A DNA stretch of 64,000 nt from Clostridium_AD sp964467165 (GCA_964467165.1 CAYXOL010000011.1:1-64000); one strand, 5' to 3'. Positions 34,340-44,340 are shown, numbered from the stretch's first letter. A program made the numbers and translations. Notes: generated by a model from the sequence alone, not told the origin.

Positions 34340-34631
34340 AGATTATCAAGTAACATTTAAATTAACTATTAATGAAAAAAATATTATGTATAAAAAATAA
34401 TGTAGCAATGTATTGATAGCATTTAATATAAAAATTAGTGAAAAGGAATAAGAAAATGGGATGATTTCTGGATTAGTCTTTAACATATAGTTTAAGATAT
34501 TTTAGGAATTTTTTTAGTGGTGAAATTTAGTAGACCATTCATTGATTAGAACAATAATAATGGACCAATGTAACTATGAAATTGATTTAATGTAAAGAAT
34601 ATAAAATTTATAGGAAGGTGAAATATAAAAA

Positions 34632-36440
34632 GTGATATATAAAATAGGATTAAATATTTTAGTTGTTTTATTGTTAATAGTATTGTTAAAATGTTATTTT
34701 ATAATAACAAAAAAGAATAAAAGCATAGATGAATTAACAATATACAAAATAGAATCTGGTGAAAAAGAAAAAAGATATATGTTGGCTATTGATGGAGCAA
34801 ATGATGTTATGTGGGAATGGGATTTGAGAAATAACCATGTATTTATTTCAGAGAAATGGACAAGTATCACAGGATATTCTCAAAATATAAATGTGAATTT
34901 TCTAGATTTTATGAAAACTATAATATATGAGGATGACTTTAATAATGTATGTACTAATTTCAAGGATTATATGGAGAATAAAGTAACCTGTTACCAAAGT
35001 GAGTTTAGAGTGAAAATTAAGGATGACACTTATAAATGGTTATTTTTAAGGGCAAAGGGATTAAAAAATGAAGAAAATAAAACAATTCAATTATCAGGGT
35101 CCATAACAGATATTACAGATAGAAAAGCAATTGAAGAAGAAATTAAGCATAAAGTTTATTATGATTATTTAACAAATTTACCTAATAAATTGTTAGCTAC
35201 TGATATAATTAAAAAAACCATAAAGGAATCTGAGACAGATAGAAAACAAGGAGCACTAATTTTTCTTGATTTAGATGATTTTAAAAATATAAATGATACT
35301 TTGGGTCATAATTATGGAGACCAGTTACTAAAAATCATTGCAGAAATATTGAAATTAACATTTGATAACAAAGATACAGTGGCAAGACTTGGTGGCGATG
35401 AATTTTTAATTGTGATGAATGATATAAAAAGTAAAGAAGATATAATTTTAAAATGTGATAAATTACTAGATACATTTAAAAAAACTTTTGAGATAGGAGA
35501 GCGTCATGTTTATACCTCTGCAAGTATGGGAATAACAATTTTCCCAAGAGATAGTGATAACATAAATACTTTGCTAATGAATGCTGATGCTGCCATGTAT
35601 AGGGCTAAAAAAAATGGTAAAAACAAGTATTGTTTTTTTGATGAAAAAATAAGTAATGAGTTAATAAGAAAAAATGAAATAGAAAAAAATCTTAGACACG
35701 CAATAGAAGAAAATGAGTTAGAATTATATTATCAACCTCAAATTCATAGTCATAAAAAAATAATTGTAGGATTTGAAGCTTTATTAAGATGGGATAGTAA
35801 AAAACTTGGAAAGGTTTCACCCTATGAATTCATACCAATTGCAGAAGAGACAGGACTTATTAATAGTATTGGTGAATGGGTTATAAAAAATGTTTGCACG
35901 CAAATTAAGCTTTGGGAATTAAATTGTCATGAACTTATGAATGTTTCAATTAATGTGTCCCCAGTACAATTACAAGATGAAAAACTTGCTGAAAAAATCA
36001 AGCAAATAGTATATGAAAACCATGTTGAACCAAGGTTAATAGAAATTGAAATAACAGAGACATCCCTAATGAATAATTTAGACAAGGGTATTGATATACT
36101 AAATGAATTAAAAAATAGTGGTTTTAAAATTGCATTAGATGATTTTGGAACGGGCTATTCATCCTTAAAGTATTTAAAGACATTACCTATAGATAATTTA
36201 AAAATAGATAAGTCTTTTATTGACAATATAACTGTGAATAAAAAGGATGAAGAGATGGCGAAAGGAATAATACAATTAGCCCATAATATGAATTTAATTG
36301 TTATTGTAGAGGGAGTAGAGACAAAAGAGCAGTATGATTTAATGGAAAATATGAATTCAGACATTATCCAGGGATATTATTTCAGCAGACCTGTTCCTCC
36401 AAAGGAAATAGAAAAAATGATTTTAAATGAGAATAAATGA
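34632..36440 (+). CDS. PAS-GGDEF-EAL protein (c-di-GMP turnover)
   Basis: A 602-residue protein. One N-terminal membrane helix (~5-25), a PAS domain (~48-165; WEWDLRNNHVF ... SGSITDITDRK), a GGDEF domain with intact active site (RLGGDEF, 254-258) and an EAL domain with EALLRW (Glu382) and DDFGTGYSSL. Both catalytic signatures are intact, so it could make or degrade cyclic di-GMP, tuned by the PAS input. The start is GTG 34632 behind GGAAGGTG at slightly long spacing. It is 21 bases before the hybrid kinase, probably one signalling unit. Confidence 0.93.
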   Translation: MIYKIGLNILVVLLLIVLLKCYFIITKKNKSIDELTIYKIESGEKEKRYMLAIDGANDVMWEWDLRNNHVFISEKWTSITGYSQNINVNFLDFMKTIIYEDDFNNVCTNFKDYMENKVTCYQSEFRVKIKDDTYKWLFLRAKGLKNEENKTIQLSGSITDITDRKAIEEEIKHKVYYDYLTNLPNKLLATDIIKKTIKESETDRKQGALIFLDLDDFKNINDTLGHNYGDQLLKIIAEILKLTFDNKDTVARLGGDEFLIVMNDIKSKEDIILKCDKLLDTFKKTFEIGERHVYTSASMGITIFPRDSDNINTLLMNADAAMYRAKKNGKNKYCFFDEKISNELIRKNEIEKNLRHAIEENELELYYQPQIHSHKKIIVGFEALLRWDSKKLGKVSPYEFIPIAEETGLINSIGEWVIKNVCTQIKLWELNCHELMNVSINVSPVQLQDEKLAEKIKQIVYENHVEPRLIEIEITETSLMNNLDKGIDILNELKNSGFKIALDDFGTGYSSLKYLKTLPIDNLKIDKSFIDNITVNKKDEEMAKGIIQLAHNMNLIVIVEGVETKEQYDLMENMNSDIIQGYYFSRPVPPKEIEKMILNENK

Positions 36441-36461
36441 TTTATATAAGGGAGGAGAAAA

Positions 36462-38474
36462 ATGATTGAAGAATACGAAATTAAAGTGAATTTATATAGC
36501 AATTTAGATGTTTATAAAAGTATATTTGATAATGCTCAGGATATAATTTTGCTTTTTTCTCAGGAGGGCAATATTTTAAAAGCAAATAGTGAAGCAGTTA
36601 AATTATATGGATACACATATGAAGAATTGTTAAGTTTAAAAATACGCGATATCAGAAATGTAAAATCAGATGATGTAATAAATTCTCAATTAAGTGAAGC
36701 GTTGAAAAACAATATACTTTTTGAAACATATCATTATAGGAAAGATGGAAGTAGCTTTCCAGTAGAAGTAAAGTCTTCTGGTGTATATGTTGAAGGTAAT
36801 AAGATAGTTATAAGTATTATTAGAGACCTGTCAAAAAGAAAGCAACAAGAAAAAGAACTAAAAGACAGTGTAGAAAAATATAGATTAATATACTCTAAAA
36901 TGAATCAAGGAATGGCATTACATGAGATAATTTTAGATGAGAACAATAAACCTATAGATTATACTTTTATTGATATAAATGAAAGTTTTGAAAAGATTGT
37001 AGGCATAGATAAACAAGATATTATTGGTAAAACAGTTAAAGACGTGATGCCTAATACGGAAGATTATTGGATTGAAAAATATGGGCAGGTTGCATTAACT
37101 GGTAAAGATATGTACTATCAAAATTTTTCAAAAGAATTGAATAAATACTTTGAAATTTATGCTTATTCACCAGAATATAAAAAATTTGCAGTTATATTTA
37201 CAGATACTACTGAAAGAGTTATAAGGGAAAGAGAATTAAAGGAGAAATATGAAGAACTGTCAGCAATATATGAAGAACTTACTGCAACAGAAGAAGAACT
37301 TAGAAGCAATTATAAGGAATTGGAAACTGCAAAGGAGGAAGCCGATAGGGCCAATGCTGTAAAAACAATGTTTTTAGCCAATATGAGTCATGAAATAAGG
37401 ACACCATTAAATGGTATTATAGGTATTGCTGATTTATTAGAAGGAACAAGTACTAATAATGTGCAAAATGAATATTTAAAAATGCTAAAGATATCATCCA
37501 CATCTTTACTTGCTATTATTAATAGTATATTAGATATGTCTAAAATAGAGGCAGGTAAATTGGAATTGTATAAAAGTCCATTTAACTTAAAAGATGTATT
37601 GGATACAATTGTTAATTCTCTTCAATTAATCGCTCACGAAAAACAATTAAAAATAATGTACTATATAGAACCATTTATAAACTTAGAAATTATTGGTGAT
37701 AAAGTTAGGTTAAATCAAGTTATTATTAATTTGATAAATAATGCAATTAAATTTACTGATAGTGGATATATTATTTTAAGTGCTAAAAAAATTTATAGTG
37801 ATTCTAAGATAATTAACATTCAGTTTTCAGTTGAAGATACAGGTATAGGAATTGATAATGATTATAAAGATAAAATCTTTGAAGCCTTTTTCCAAGGTGA
37901 TTCGTCTAAAACAAAAAAGTATGCTGGAACAGGACTGGGTCTTGCAATATCAAAAGAGATTGTAGGACTAATGAATGGTGAGATATGGTATGAAAGTAAA
38001 ATTGGACAAGGAACCACAGTTTATTTTACTGCAGAATTTAATGTAAATGAAAAGGAGTTAATAGTTGAAGATAAAAATATTTCATGGTCAAAACAAGCTA
38101 GTAAGAGAATTAAAATTTTGATTGTAGAAGATAATGAAATAAATATGCAAATAGTAAAAGCATTTTTAAATATTAAAGAAATGGATTATTTTTGTGCTAA
38201 TAATGGTAGGGAAGCAATAAAAATCTTAGAAGATAAATATGTAGATTTAATTCTTATGGATATACAAATGCCAGAGCTAAATGGATATGAAACAACTAAA
38301 GTTATTAGGGAAAAAGAAAAATTAACGGGTAATTGTATTCCGGTTATTGCAATGACTGCTTATGCAATGGAAAGTGATAAGAAAGCTTGCATAGAAAGCG
38401 GAATGGATGATTTTATATCAAAGCCATTTAATCTGGAGGAGTTAAGCAAAATAATAAAGAAATATACATTGTAA
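36462..38474 (+). CDS. Hybrid sensor histidine kinase (PAS-PAS-HisKA-HATPase-receiver)
   Basis: A 670-residue protein with no evident membrane segment. Two PAS domains (~15-130 and ~140-260), a coiled coil rich in E and L (~258-300), HisKA with MSHEIRTPLNG (phospho-His310), HATPase (NLINNAIKFT; DTGIGI; GTGLGLAIS) and a C-terminal receiver with Asp600 (LILMDIQMP). It senses a cytosolic signal and phospho-relays internally. No separate output regulator is adjacent, but the GGDEF-EAL gene just upstream may be functionally linked. Confidence 0.93.
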   Translation: MIEEYEIKVNLYSNLDVYKSIFDNAQDIILLFSQEGNILKANSEAVKLYGYTYEELLSLKIRDIRNVKSDDVINSQLSEALKNNILFETYHYRKDGSSFPVEVKSSGVYVEGNKIVISIIRDLSKRKQQEKELKDSVEKYRLIYSKMNQGMALHEIILDENNKPIDYTFIDINESFEKIVGIDKQDIIGKTVKDVMPNTEDYWIEKYGQVALTGKDMYYQNFSKELNKYFEIYAYSPEYKKFAVIFTDTTERVIRERELKEKYEELSAIYEELTATEEELRSNYKELETAKEEADRANAVKTMFLANMSHEIRTPLNGIIGIADLLEGTSTNNVQNEYLKMLKISSTSLLAIINSILDMSKIEAGKLELYKSPFNLKDVLDTIVNSLQLIAHEKQLKIMYYIEPFINLEIIGDKVRLNQVIINLINNAIKFTDSGYIILSAKKIYSDSKIINIQFSVEDTGIGIDNDYKDKIFEAFFQGDSSKTKKYAGTGLGLAISKEIVGLMNGEIWYESKIGQGTTVYFTAEFNVNEKELIVEDKNISWSKQASKRIKILIVEDNEINMQIVKAFLNIKEMDYFCANNGREAIKILEDKYVDLILMDIQMPELNGYETTKVIREKEKLTGNCIPVIAMTAYAMESDKKACIESGMDDFISKPFNLEELSKIIKKYTL

Positions 38475-38497
38475 GTAAATAAAAAGGGGATGATAAC

Positions 38498-38797
38498 ATG
38501 TATCATACAATAATGGGTTTGCTTATGATAATTACTGGGATTATATCTATTGTATTTGGGAATACTCCTAAATTTACAAAAAAACAAAATATTAAGGATG
38601 AAAGTTCCTTAAAAAAATATCTCCTAGCTCAAAGGATATTATATACAATAGCAGGCTTGAGCTTTGTGATAATTGGAAGATATACTCTTTTAGATCCCTT
38701 AATAGAATGGCAATATAATCTTTTGATTGGACTTCAATTGTTGTATTTACTGATTAATTTTATATTAAATAAAAAATATAAAGTAAAACACAAGTAA
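38498..38797 (+). CDS. 99-residue three-helix membrane protein
   Basis: Three hydrophobic segments (about 5-20, 45-62 and 70-90) with a basic lysine-rich C-terminus. AAGGGGATGA precedes the ATG. It follows the hybrid kinase by 23 bases and may be co-transcribed. Similar small uncharacterised membrane proteins are common in Clostridium; no function can be given. Confidence 0.65.
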   Translation: MYHTIMGLLMIITGIISIVFGNTPKFTKKQNIKDESSLKKYLLAQRILYTIAGLSFVIIGRYTLLDPLIEWQYNLLIGLQLLYLLINFILNKKYKVKHK

Positions 38798-38803
38798 GTA
38801 ATA

Positions 38804-40057
38804 TTAGGCAAAACTGCTTACCTTTTTTTTCCTAAGCTTTACCCATGTTATTAGTAACAATATCAAAGCGATGGTACAAACGCCTGACAATATGAAGCAA
38901 AATCTAGCGCCATATTTCTCAGCTATATATCCAGAAAATAGACTTCCTATAGGAGTAAACCCAGCAAATACAAGGGAATATACGCTCATTACACGTCCTC
39001 TGTATTCATCCTTAGAATTTAGTTGCAACGTGGAATTAGCAGTAGTGGAAAAAAACATATTAAATATTCCAGTTATAGCTAAACTTAGTGCAGTAAGGTA
39101 ATATAAATTACTCATGCCTGTAAGAATTAGCATTATACCAATGGCAGTGGAGCTACCTATCATAAGAATTCTGTTTGGACCATTTTTACTTTTTAAAGAA
39201 ACAAGGATTGCTCCAACAAGAGAACCTGCGCCAAGGGCAGATAATAAGACACCATAAGTTTTTGCATCCATATGCAGTACATTTTTAGTAAATACGGGTA
39301 TTAAAACACTGTAGTTAAAAACAAATACCCCCATTATACTAACTAATATCAGGGTTTCCACTAAAATAGGATTAATTATAATATATTTAAGACCATCAAC
39401 TATTTCGCTAAATATGTTTTTCTTAGAAGTTTTCATTCTTACATAAGCAATTGCTTCAATGTGTACCAGTCCATAGATTACTGCCATAAAGCTAAATCCA
39501 TTTAATAAAAAACACCATCCTGCTCCAAGGTATCCCATAAGCATAGCCCCAATAGCGGGTCCAATAATTCTTGCTAAATTAAATGTAGCAGAATTTAAAG
39601 CTACAGCATTCATTAAATCTTCTTTGCCTACTATTTCCATATTAAATGCTTGCCTAGTTGGCATGTCTAGCGTATTACAAAATCCTAGACAGAGAGCTAA
39701 AATTATTATGTATTCGTATTTTAAAGTTTTTGTAAATACTAATGCTGACAATATAAAAGCTAGTAACATGGATATTGTCTGAGTGAAAATTAGTATTTTT
39801 TTCTTTGGAAATTTATCCGTTACTACCCCAGCAAACAATGAGAAAAAGGTCACTGGTAAAAATTGCATAGTTCCAACAAGTCCAAGTAAAAAGGGGGAAT
39901 TTGTTAAGGAGAGCACTAGCCAAGATTGACCGATGTTTTGTGTCCATGTGCCTATTAAGGAAATACATTGTCCCAGCCAAAAATATCTATAATTCTTATG
40001 TGTAAGAGCATGAAAATTATTGTTTGCAAATCTTTTAGTAGAAGCTATTATATTCAT
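38804..40057 (-). CDS. MFS exporter (DHA3/EntS-like)
   Basis: A 417-residue major facilitator transporter with about 12 membrane segments. The start HKNYRYFWLGQCISLIGTW and the loop GVVTDKFPKKKILIFTQ, then NLARIIGPAIGAMLMG, are typical of the DHA3/EntS-like group of drug and siderophore exporters. The first ATG touches the GGAG ribosome site, so I choose the ATG at 40057, three codons in. It follows the MarR gene by 12 bases, so that regulator likely controls it. Confidence 0.88.
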   Translation of the reverse strand: MNIIASTKRFANNNFHALTHKNYRYFWLGQCISLIGTWTQNIGQSWLVLSLTNSPFLLGLVGTMQFLPVTFFSLFAGVVTDKFPKKKILIFTQTISMLLAFILSALVFTKTLKYEYIIILALCLGFCNTLDMPTRQAFNMEIVGKEDLMNAVALNSATFNLARIIGPAIGAMLMGYLGAGWCFLLNGFSFMAVIYGLVHIEAIAYVRMKTSKKNIFSEIVDGLKYIIINPILVETLILVSIMGVFVFNYSVLIPVFTKNVLHMDAKTYGVLLSALGAGSLVGAILVSLKSKNGPNRILMIGSSTAIGIMLILTGMSNLYYLTALSLAITGIFNMFFSTTANSTLQLNSKDEYRGRVMSVYSLVFAGFTPIGSLFSGYIAEKYGARFCFILSGVCTIALILLLITWVKLRKKKVSSFA

Positions 40058-40069
40058 TATTATCATCTC

Positions 40070-40528
40070 CTAATATTCTAAATCGTCATTAAGGCAGTCA
40101 TTTATGGTTGTGGCATTTTGTCCCATTCTTTCCAGTAGGGTTAAGGCAGTTTCCTTTTCCTCTTCACTAAATCCTAAGAACAAAATATCTGTCCAAGCCA
40201 CCATGGCTTTTCTTACCCTAGGTTTTATGTTTAAAGCTTTCTCCGTAAGGTAAACATTATATGCCCGCTTATCTTTTTTATCTACTATTCTAATGATATA
40301 TTCATCATCCTCTAATTTTTTAATAGCCTTTGCTGTGGTGCCTTTATCAATCTTAAGATAATCCGATAATTCTTCTTGGCGTATTCCATCTTTCCTGTAT
40401 AATGCGTTTAAAAAAATATATTGACCTTTGTTTATATTATATTGTTTAAGTTGTCTTCCTACATATTCATGGCCATGTCTGTGCAAAAGAGAAATCCACC
40501 TTGCCACAGAGTTTTTATTTTTATTCAT
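40070..40528 (-). CDS. MarR-family transcriptional repressor
   Basis: A 152-residue winged-helix regulator. The recognition region (GIRQEELSDYLKIDKGTTAKAI) and wing (DKKDKRAYNVYLTEKA) are clear. GGAGG precedes the ATG. It is the first gene of a two-gene unit with the MFS exporter, the usual arrangement for ligand-induced multidrug efflux. The intergenic DNA upstream (40529-40660) is AT-rich, with TTGCA and short complementary elements but no assigned operator. Confidence 0.92.
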   Translation of the reverse strand: MNKNKNSVARWISLLHRHGHEYVGRQLKQYNINKGQYIFLNALYRKDGIRQEELSDYLKIDKGTTAKAIKKLEDDEYIIRIVDKKDKRAYNVYLTEKALNIKPRVRKAMVAWTDILFLGFSEEEKETALTLLERMGQNATTINDCLNDDLEY

Positions 40529-40667
40529 TAATAAATACCTCCAAAATTAGTTGCATTCACTACTAATTTAATCATATAACATTATAGTTTCCATTGCAAC
40601 TATATTAGTGTTATAAATTAAAATTGTAATATTTTATATAATGTTAATAATGATAAATTTGCCTAAA

Positions 40668-40693
40668 AAAAGAGACCTATAGAAGGTCTCTTT
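40668..40693. terminator. Bidirectional terminator below the 71-residue gene
   Basis: A 10-bp stem, GAGACC/GGTCTC core, with A tract on the left and T tract on the right; on the minus strand it ends the gene at 40717-40932. Confidence 0.85.
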
Positions 40694-40716
40694 AAATAAT
40701 TGTCTTAGAACATATA

Positions 40717-40932
40717 TTATTTATGGGATTTCAGTTCATTTTCCGTTAAAAAATCCACTTGGGCGTTTAAAATCTCATCTTCAGCGGAACAGGATTGTTT
40801 GTAATACCAGTCTTTAACAGTTTTATCTATTTCAGCATCTGTACCTTGTGGTTTGAATGGATATACAACAATAAGTTTTTTTGTTACTTTGTCTCTTAAG
40901 CCGATTTTTTCAGCACTTGCAAAATTTTTCAT
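40717..40932 (-). CDS. 71-residue conserved-looking small protein, unknown
   Basis: Read on the minus strand from ATG 40932 behind GGGAGG, with its own terminator. The product is soluble and charged (VTKKLIVVYPFKPQG near the middle, then helical EIDKTVKDWYY). A good ribosome site, good codon use and a terminator argue it is real. I do not recognise a family. Confidence 0.7.
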   Translation of the reverse strand: MKNFASAEKIGLRDKVTKKLIVVYPFKPQGTDAEIDKTVKDWYYKQSCSAEDEILNAQVDFLTENELKSHK

Positions 40933-41086
40933 ATAATTTGCCTCCCGTTTGATAATCAGTCAACAAAGACTGTCTATATCTGCTTATTTGTTTTCTCGCA
41001 ATAACATTGTCAATAATAATTATAACACTAATAATATACATAAATTCTTAATAATAAAAATATTAAGAATAAAAGTTTGTGATAAC

Positions 41087-41926
41087 TTACTTAACAAAGG
41101 TTCCATTATCAATATCCTTAAAAGCTTGCTGAAGCTCTTGTTGGGTATTCATGACAATAGGTCCACCCCATGCTATTGGTTCATTTAATTGGGCTCCTGA
41201 AAAGAGAAGGAAACGAAGTCCTTTTTCTGATGCTCTGGCTAATAGCTCCTCACCATTATTAAAAAGCACCGCTCGCTTACTAGAAAGCAAATTCTCATTG
41301 GAATTATCAAACCAACCTTCACCTTCTACGATATAGATAAATAAGGTTGTATCTTTTATGGTTTCTAATTGCCAGGTTGCACCTGCTTTCATGGTTACGT
41401 CCAAAAATAGCATTTTTACATAGTCACCTTGTACTGAAGCTTTATTACCCTTATAATGTCCAGATATAATTCCTATTGTACAACCATCTTCTTGAATTTT
41501 AGGAACCATATCTGCTCTTATATCTCTGTACTTTGGAGCCGCCATTTTATCCCTGCGGGGTAAGTTAAGCCAAAGCTGAACACCCAACATTCTGTCTGAG
41601 GACTTAGGCATTTCTTGGTGTAGGATTCCACCACCAGCAGTCATCCATTGGCAGCAACCATCTAATATATTTCCCTTGTTTCCTAAGCTATCTTCATGTT
41701 GGATGTCACCACTTATGAGGTAAGTAACTGTCTCAATACCCCTATGAGGATGCCAGGGAAAACCATTTATGTAATCAGCTGAATCATAAGAGTCAAAAGC
41801 ATCCAACATCAAAAATGGATCAAATTCCACAACATCTGGGTGACTAATAACTCTAACAAGTTTCACTCCAGCTCCATCATATTGAGTGGTTCCAGTTATT
41901 ACTTTTCGTATTGTCCTAAGTTTCAT
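41087..41926 (-). CDS. Pirin-family bicupin protein
   Basis: A 279-residue protein with a double cupin. The N-terminal domain carries FPWHPHRGIETVTYLISG and QHEDSLGN, with the metal-binding His and Glu. QWMTAGGGILHQEMP completes the site, and the C-terminal cupin is weaker. Pirins bind Fe and some act as quercetin 2,3-dioxygenases or redox regulators; activity here is unknown. GGAGG precedes the ATG. An extended -10 on the minus strand (TGCTATAAT, 41978-41970) is a likely promoter. Confidence 0.92.
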   Translation of the reverse strand: MKLRTIRKVITGTTQYDGAGVKLVRVISHPDVVEFDPFLMLDAFDSYDSADYINGFPWHPHRGIETVTYLISGDIQHEDSLGNKGNILDGCCQWMTAGGGILHQEMPKSSDRMLGVQLWLNLPRRDKMAAPKYRDIRADMVPKIQEDGCTIGIISGHYKGNKASVQGDYVKMLFLDVTMKAGATWQLETIKDTTLFIYIVEGEGWFDNSNENLLSSKRAVLFNNGEELLARASEKGLRFLLFSGAQLNEPIAWGGPIVMNTQQELQQAFKDIDNGTFVK

Positions 41927-42224
41927 AATCTTCCGCCTCCTTAGCTAATTCTACTATAGAATTTGTATAATTATAGCATATATATAAGAATAAATACTTG
42001 AAATTGTGTAAAATTAATTTGGCAGGGTTTTATAGAATTTAATATGAAAACAATTAAAAAATAGTTCTATAAAAAGGTTATTAGTATAATTTGTAGAATA
42101 AAATATATGTATGCAAAACAAAAGTAATATTATTATGGAAGCAGCGGCTATAAATAATAAAAGTTAAATCCACTACTATTCTATTTTAATTATAAATATA
42201 TGAAAACTTAGGAGGGAAAATAGT

Positions 42225-43238
42225 ATGTTTGACAAAAATTATAAGATTACAGATGAAGCAGTTTGGCAGGGACGGACTGACAGTGAAACTGATTATGATG
42301 CTTTTAGATGGCATCAATGTGTAAATATAATAGACTTAAAAAGTGATGATTTAGCTCTCTTTACTGGAAAGCTGGGGTTTGCTTTTATTGGGTTTTGTTG
42401 TGATGAAGGTGTAAGGGTTAATAGAGGAAGAACAGGTGCTGCAAATGGACCCAAAAGTATAAGGCATGCACTGGGTAACCTACCATGTAATTTTTTACAA
42501 GATGTAAAACTTTTTGATGCTGGTGATATATTTTGCGAGGATTGTACGCTTTCGGAAAGTCAAGATATTTTAGCCAAAGCTGTACAAAGGGTTTTAAGCT
42601 TAAATCTCTTTCCTATAGTTTTAGGGGGGGGCCATGAGGTTGCTTTTGGAGACTATATGGGTATATTAGAATATTTATCAGAAAAAAACAAGAAACCGAG
42701 CATTGGCATAGTAAACTTCGATGCTCATTTTGATTTGAGACTTTATCCACAAGGAGCGAGTTCAGGGACAATGTTTAGACAAATAGCAGATATTTGTAGC
42801 AGTAAGAGCCTTGAATATTCATATATGTGCATTGGAATTCAAAAGCATAGCAATACTACTCAGCTTTTTAAAACTGCGGATAAGCTAGGAGCAAAATATA
42901 TGCTGGCAAAGGATATTATAGACGGTGATGATTGTGAAGTTATAAGTAAAATTAATGATTTTATAAAATTAAGGGATTATATATATGTAACTATATGCGC
43001 AGATGTATTTTCTACAGCTTTTGCCCCTGGGGTAAGTGCAGCACAGCCACTTGGACTCGACCCTGAACGTGTACTAAGGTATATTAAATATATTTTAAAA
43101 TCAAATAAGGTAGTATGTTTTGATATTGCTGAAGTTTCGCCAAGATTTGATCAAGACGATATTACTGCAAACTTAGCGGCAATACTAATTTTTTCTGTTG
43201 TTAACACACTTTGTGAAATAAATGGTTTATATATCTAA
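42225..43238 (+). CDS. hutG: Formimidoylglutamase-like arginase-family enzyme
   Basis: A 337-residue ureohydrolase. GVRVNRGRTGAANGPKSIR at the start is typical of HutG, which turns N-formimino-glutamate into glutamate and formamide in histidine breakdown. Metal-site motifs: GGGHE, NFDAHFDLR, and ICADVFSTAFAPG, where the first Asp of the usual DxD metal pair is Cys. AGGAGGG precedes the ATG. No other hut gene is adjacent. The Cys substitution, if real, would alter one bridging ligand; some relatives may share it. Confidence 0.82.
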   Translation: MFDKNYKITDEAVWQGRTDSETDYDAFRWHQCVNIIDLKSDDLALFTGKLGFAFIGFCCDEGVRVNRGRTGAANGPKSIRHALGNLPCNFLQDVKLFDAGDIFCEDCTLSESQDILAKAVQRVLSLNLFPIVLGGGHEVAFGDYMGILEYLSEKNKKPSIGIVNFDAHFDLRLYPQGASSGTMFRQIADICSSKSLEYSYMCIGIQKHSNTTQLFKTADKLGAKYMLAKDIIDGDDCEVISKINDFIKLRDYIYVTICADVFSTAFAPGVSAAQPLGLDPERVLRYIKYILKSNKVVCFDIAEVSPRFDQDDITANLAAILIFSVVNTLCEINGLYI

Positions 43239-43254
43239 AGTGGATCATAAAAAA

Positions 43255-43289
43255 TAAGAACCTGAGTAAAATGAATACTCAGGTTCTTA
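43255..43289. terminator. Bidirectional terminator between hutG-like and VOC genes
   Basis: A perfect 14-bp stem (43255-43268 with 43276-43289), loop of 7. Convergent genes lie on both sides. Confidence 0.9.
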
Positions 43290-43309
43290 CTTGGTAGTTT
43301 TTCAGTAAT

Positions 43310-43729
43310 TTAATCTTTATTTCCCATGTCTATATTTTTATCCATATAAATTATTTCCCAAAGATGGCCATCTAAATCCTGAAAACTCCATCCATACATA
43401 AAACCTTGATCATTAGGGTTATTGGAGGTCTTTCCACCAGCAGCCAGAGCTTTGTTTACAATCTCATCAACTTTTTCCTTGCTATCAACGGATAATGCTA
43501 CAATAACCTCTGTATTTTTTTTTGCATTACATAGCTCTTTTTTTGTGAATGTTTTAAAAAATCTTTCAATTAATAACATGATGAATATGTTTTCACCAAG
43601 ATTCATACATGTTGCATTTGTATCAGTAAATTGGGGATTAAAAGTAAAACCAAGTTTAGTGAAAAAATCTACAGATTTAGTAAGATTTTTAACCGGTAAG
43701 TTAACAAATATTCTTGTATTGCTATTCAT
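43310..43729 (-). CDS. VOC-superfamily protein
   Basis: A 139-residue one-domain protein: IFVNLPVKNLTKSVDFFTKL at the start, GFMYGWSFQDLDGHLWEII near the end with His/Glu ligands present. It looks like the PhnB-like branch of the glyoxalase fold. AAGGGTG lies before the ATG. Function unknown; metal-binding is plausible because the terminal Glu is kept. Confidence 0.85.
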   Translation of the reverse strand: MNSNTRIFVNLPVKNLTKSVDFFTKLGFTFNPQFTDTNATCMNLGENIFIMLLIERFFKTFTKKELCNAKKNTEVIVALSVDSKEKVDEIVNKALAAGGKTSNNPNDQGFMYGWSFQDLDGHLWEIIYMDKNIDMGNKD

Positions 43730-43910
43730 AACGTCATCACCCTTCCTTTTTACTTTTATATAAAAATAAAAGTTATAAAAAATAGTTCCATTTCAGTTAA
43801 CTAAAACAATAACAGATAAATAGTAATTATTATTAAGTAATTATAGCATAAGAGGTCCAATTTTAAAAGATGTAAATTGAATAAATATTTCAAATATTTT
43901 GCAAATTTTA

Positions 43911-43939
43911 TTGACAATTATGAAAATTAGAAATATAAT
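43911..43939 (+). promoter_or_regulatory. Consensus promoter of the T-box/trpB unit
   Basis: TTGACA (43911-43916), 17 bases, TATAAT (43934-43939), a perfect sigma-A match; transcription should start near 43946. Confidence 0.92.
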
Positions 43940-43959
43940 AGTATAAATTATATAAATCG

Positions 43960-44222
43960 ATGAATAAGAAGAGTAGATATGTTTGAAGATTACAGCGAGC
44001 CAGGGATAGTGTGAGCCTGATATTTTAGAGCGTTTTGAATGGACTTATGAGAGGGAACCGAAATAATAGTAGGGGACACGGCTTCCACCGTTATATGGAT
44101 ATGATATCGGATTTATTCCTGTATCGGAAAGATACTTTTGTTTTTTTTGCAAAAGTAATTTGAGGTGGTACCGCGAGAATATTCGCCCTCTATGTGTTTA
44201 TAGCACATAGAGGGCTTTTTTT
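43960..44222 (+). promoter_or_regulatory. Tryptophan-specific T-box leader
   Basis: Stem I begins GATGAATAAGAAGAGTAGAT (AGTA box) and has the AGCGAGCC/GTGTGAGCC element. The specifier loop reads GAATGGAC with codon UGG at 44040-44042. The T-box proper, AGGTGGTACCGCG, is at 44163-44175. A GC-rich terminator follows (12-bp stem 44185-44196 with 44204-44215, then seven T). Uncharged tRNA-Trp would favour the antiterminator and turn on the trpB gene downstream. Confidence 0.95.
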
Positions 44223-44228
44223 CGTTAA

Positions 44229-44315
44229 ATAGGAAACAGTTTGCGAAGGTGCCTGTGGATAACAGCTATACGCTAGAGCTTGTCACTTTTGCCACTTGCC
44301 ACGTGGGTGGCACTA
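44229..44315. repeat. 87-bp dispersed repeat, copy 2, inside the trpB leader
   Basis: Near-identical to 111-197 (83 of 87). It lies exactly between the T-box terminator and the trpB ribosome site, so it must be transcribed when the T-box is read through. It may be a later insertion. Confidence 0.85.
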
Positions 44316-44340
44316 TCAAAAATTAAGAGGAGGAATTATT

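Noticed and set aside
34208..34631. Possible c-di-GMP riboswitch before the GGDEF-EAL gene
   Set aside because: No GEMM-type conserved core seen; only AT-rich DNA with one promoter.
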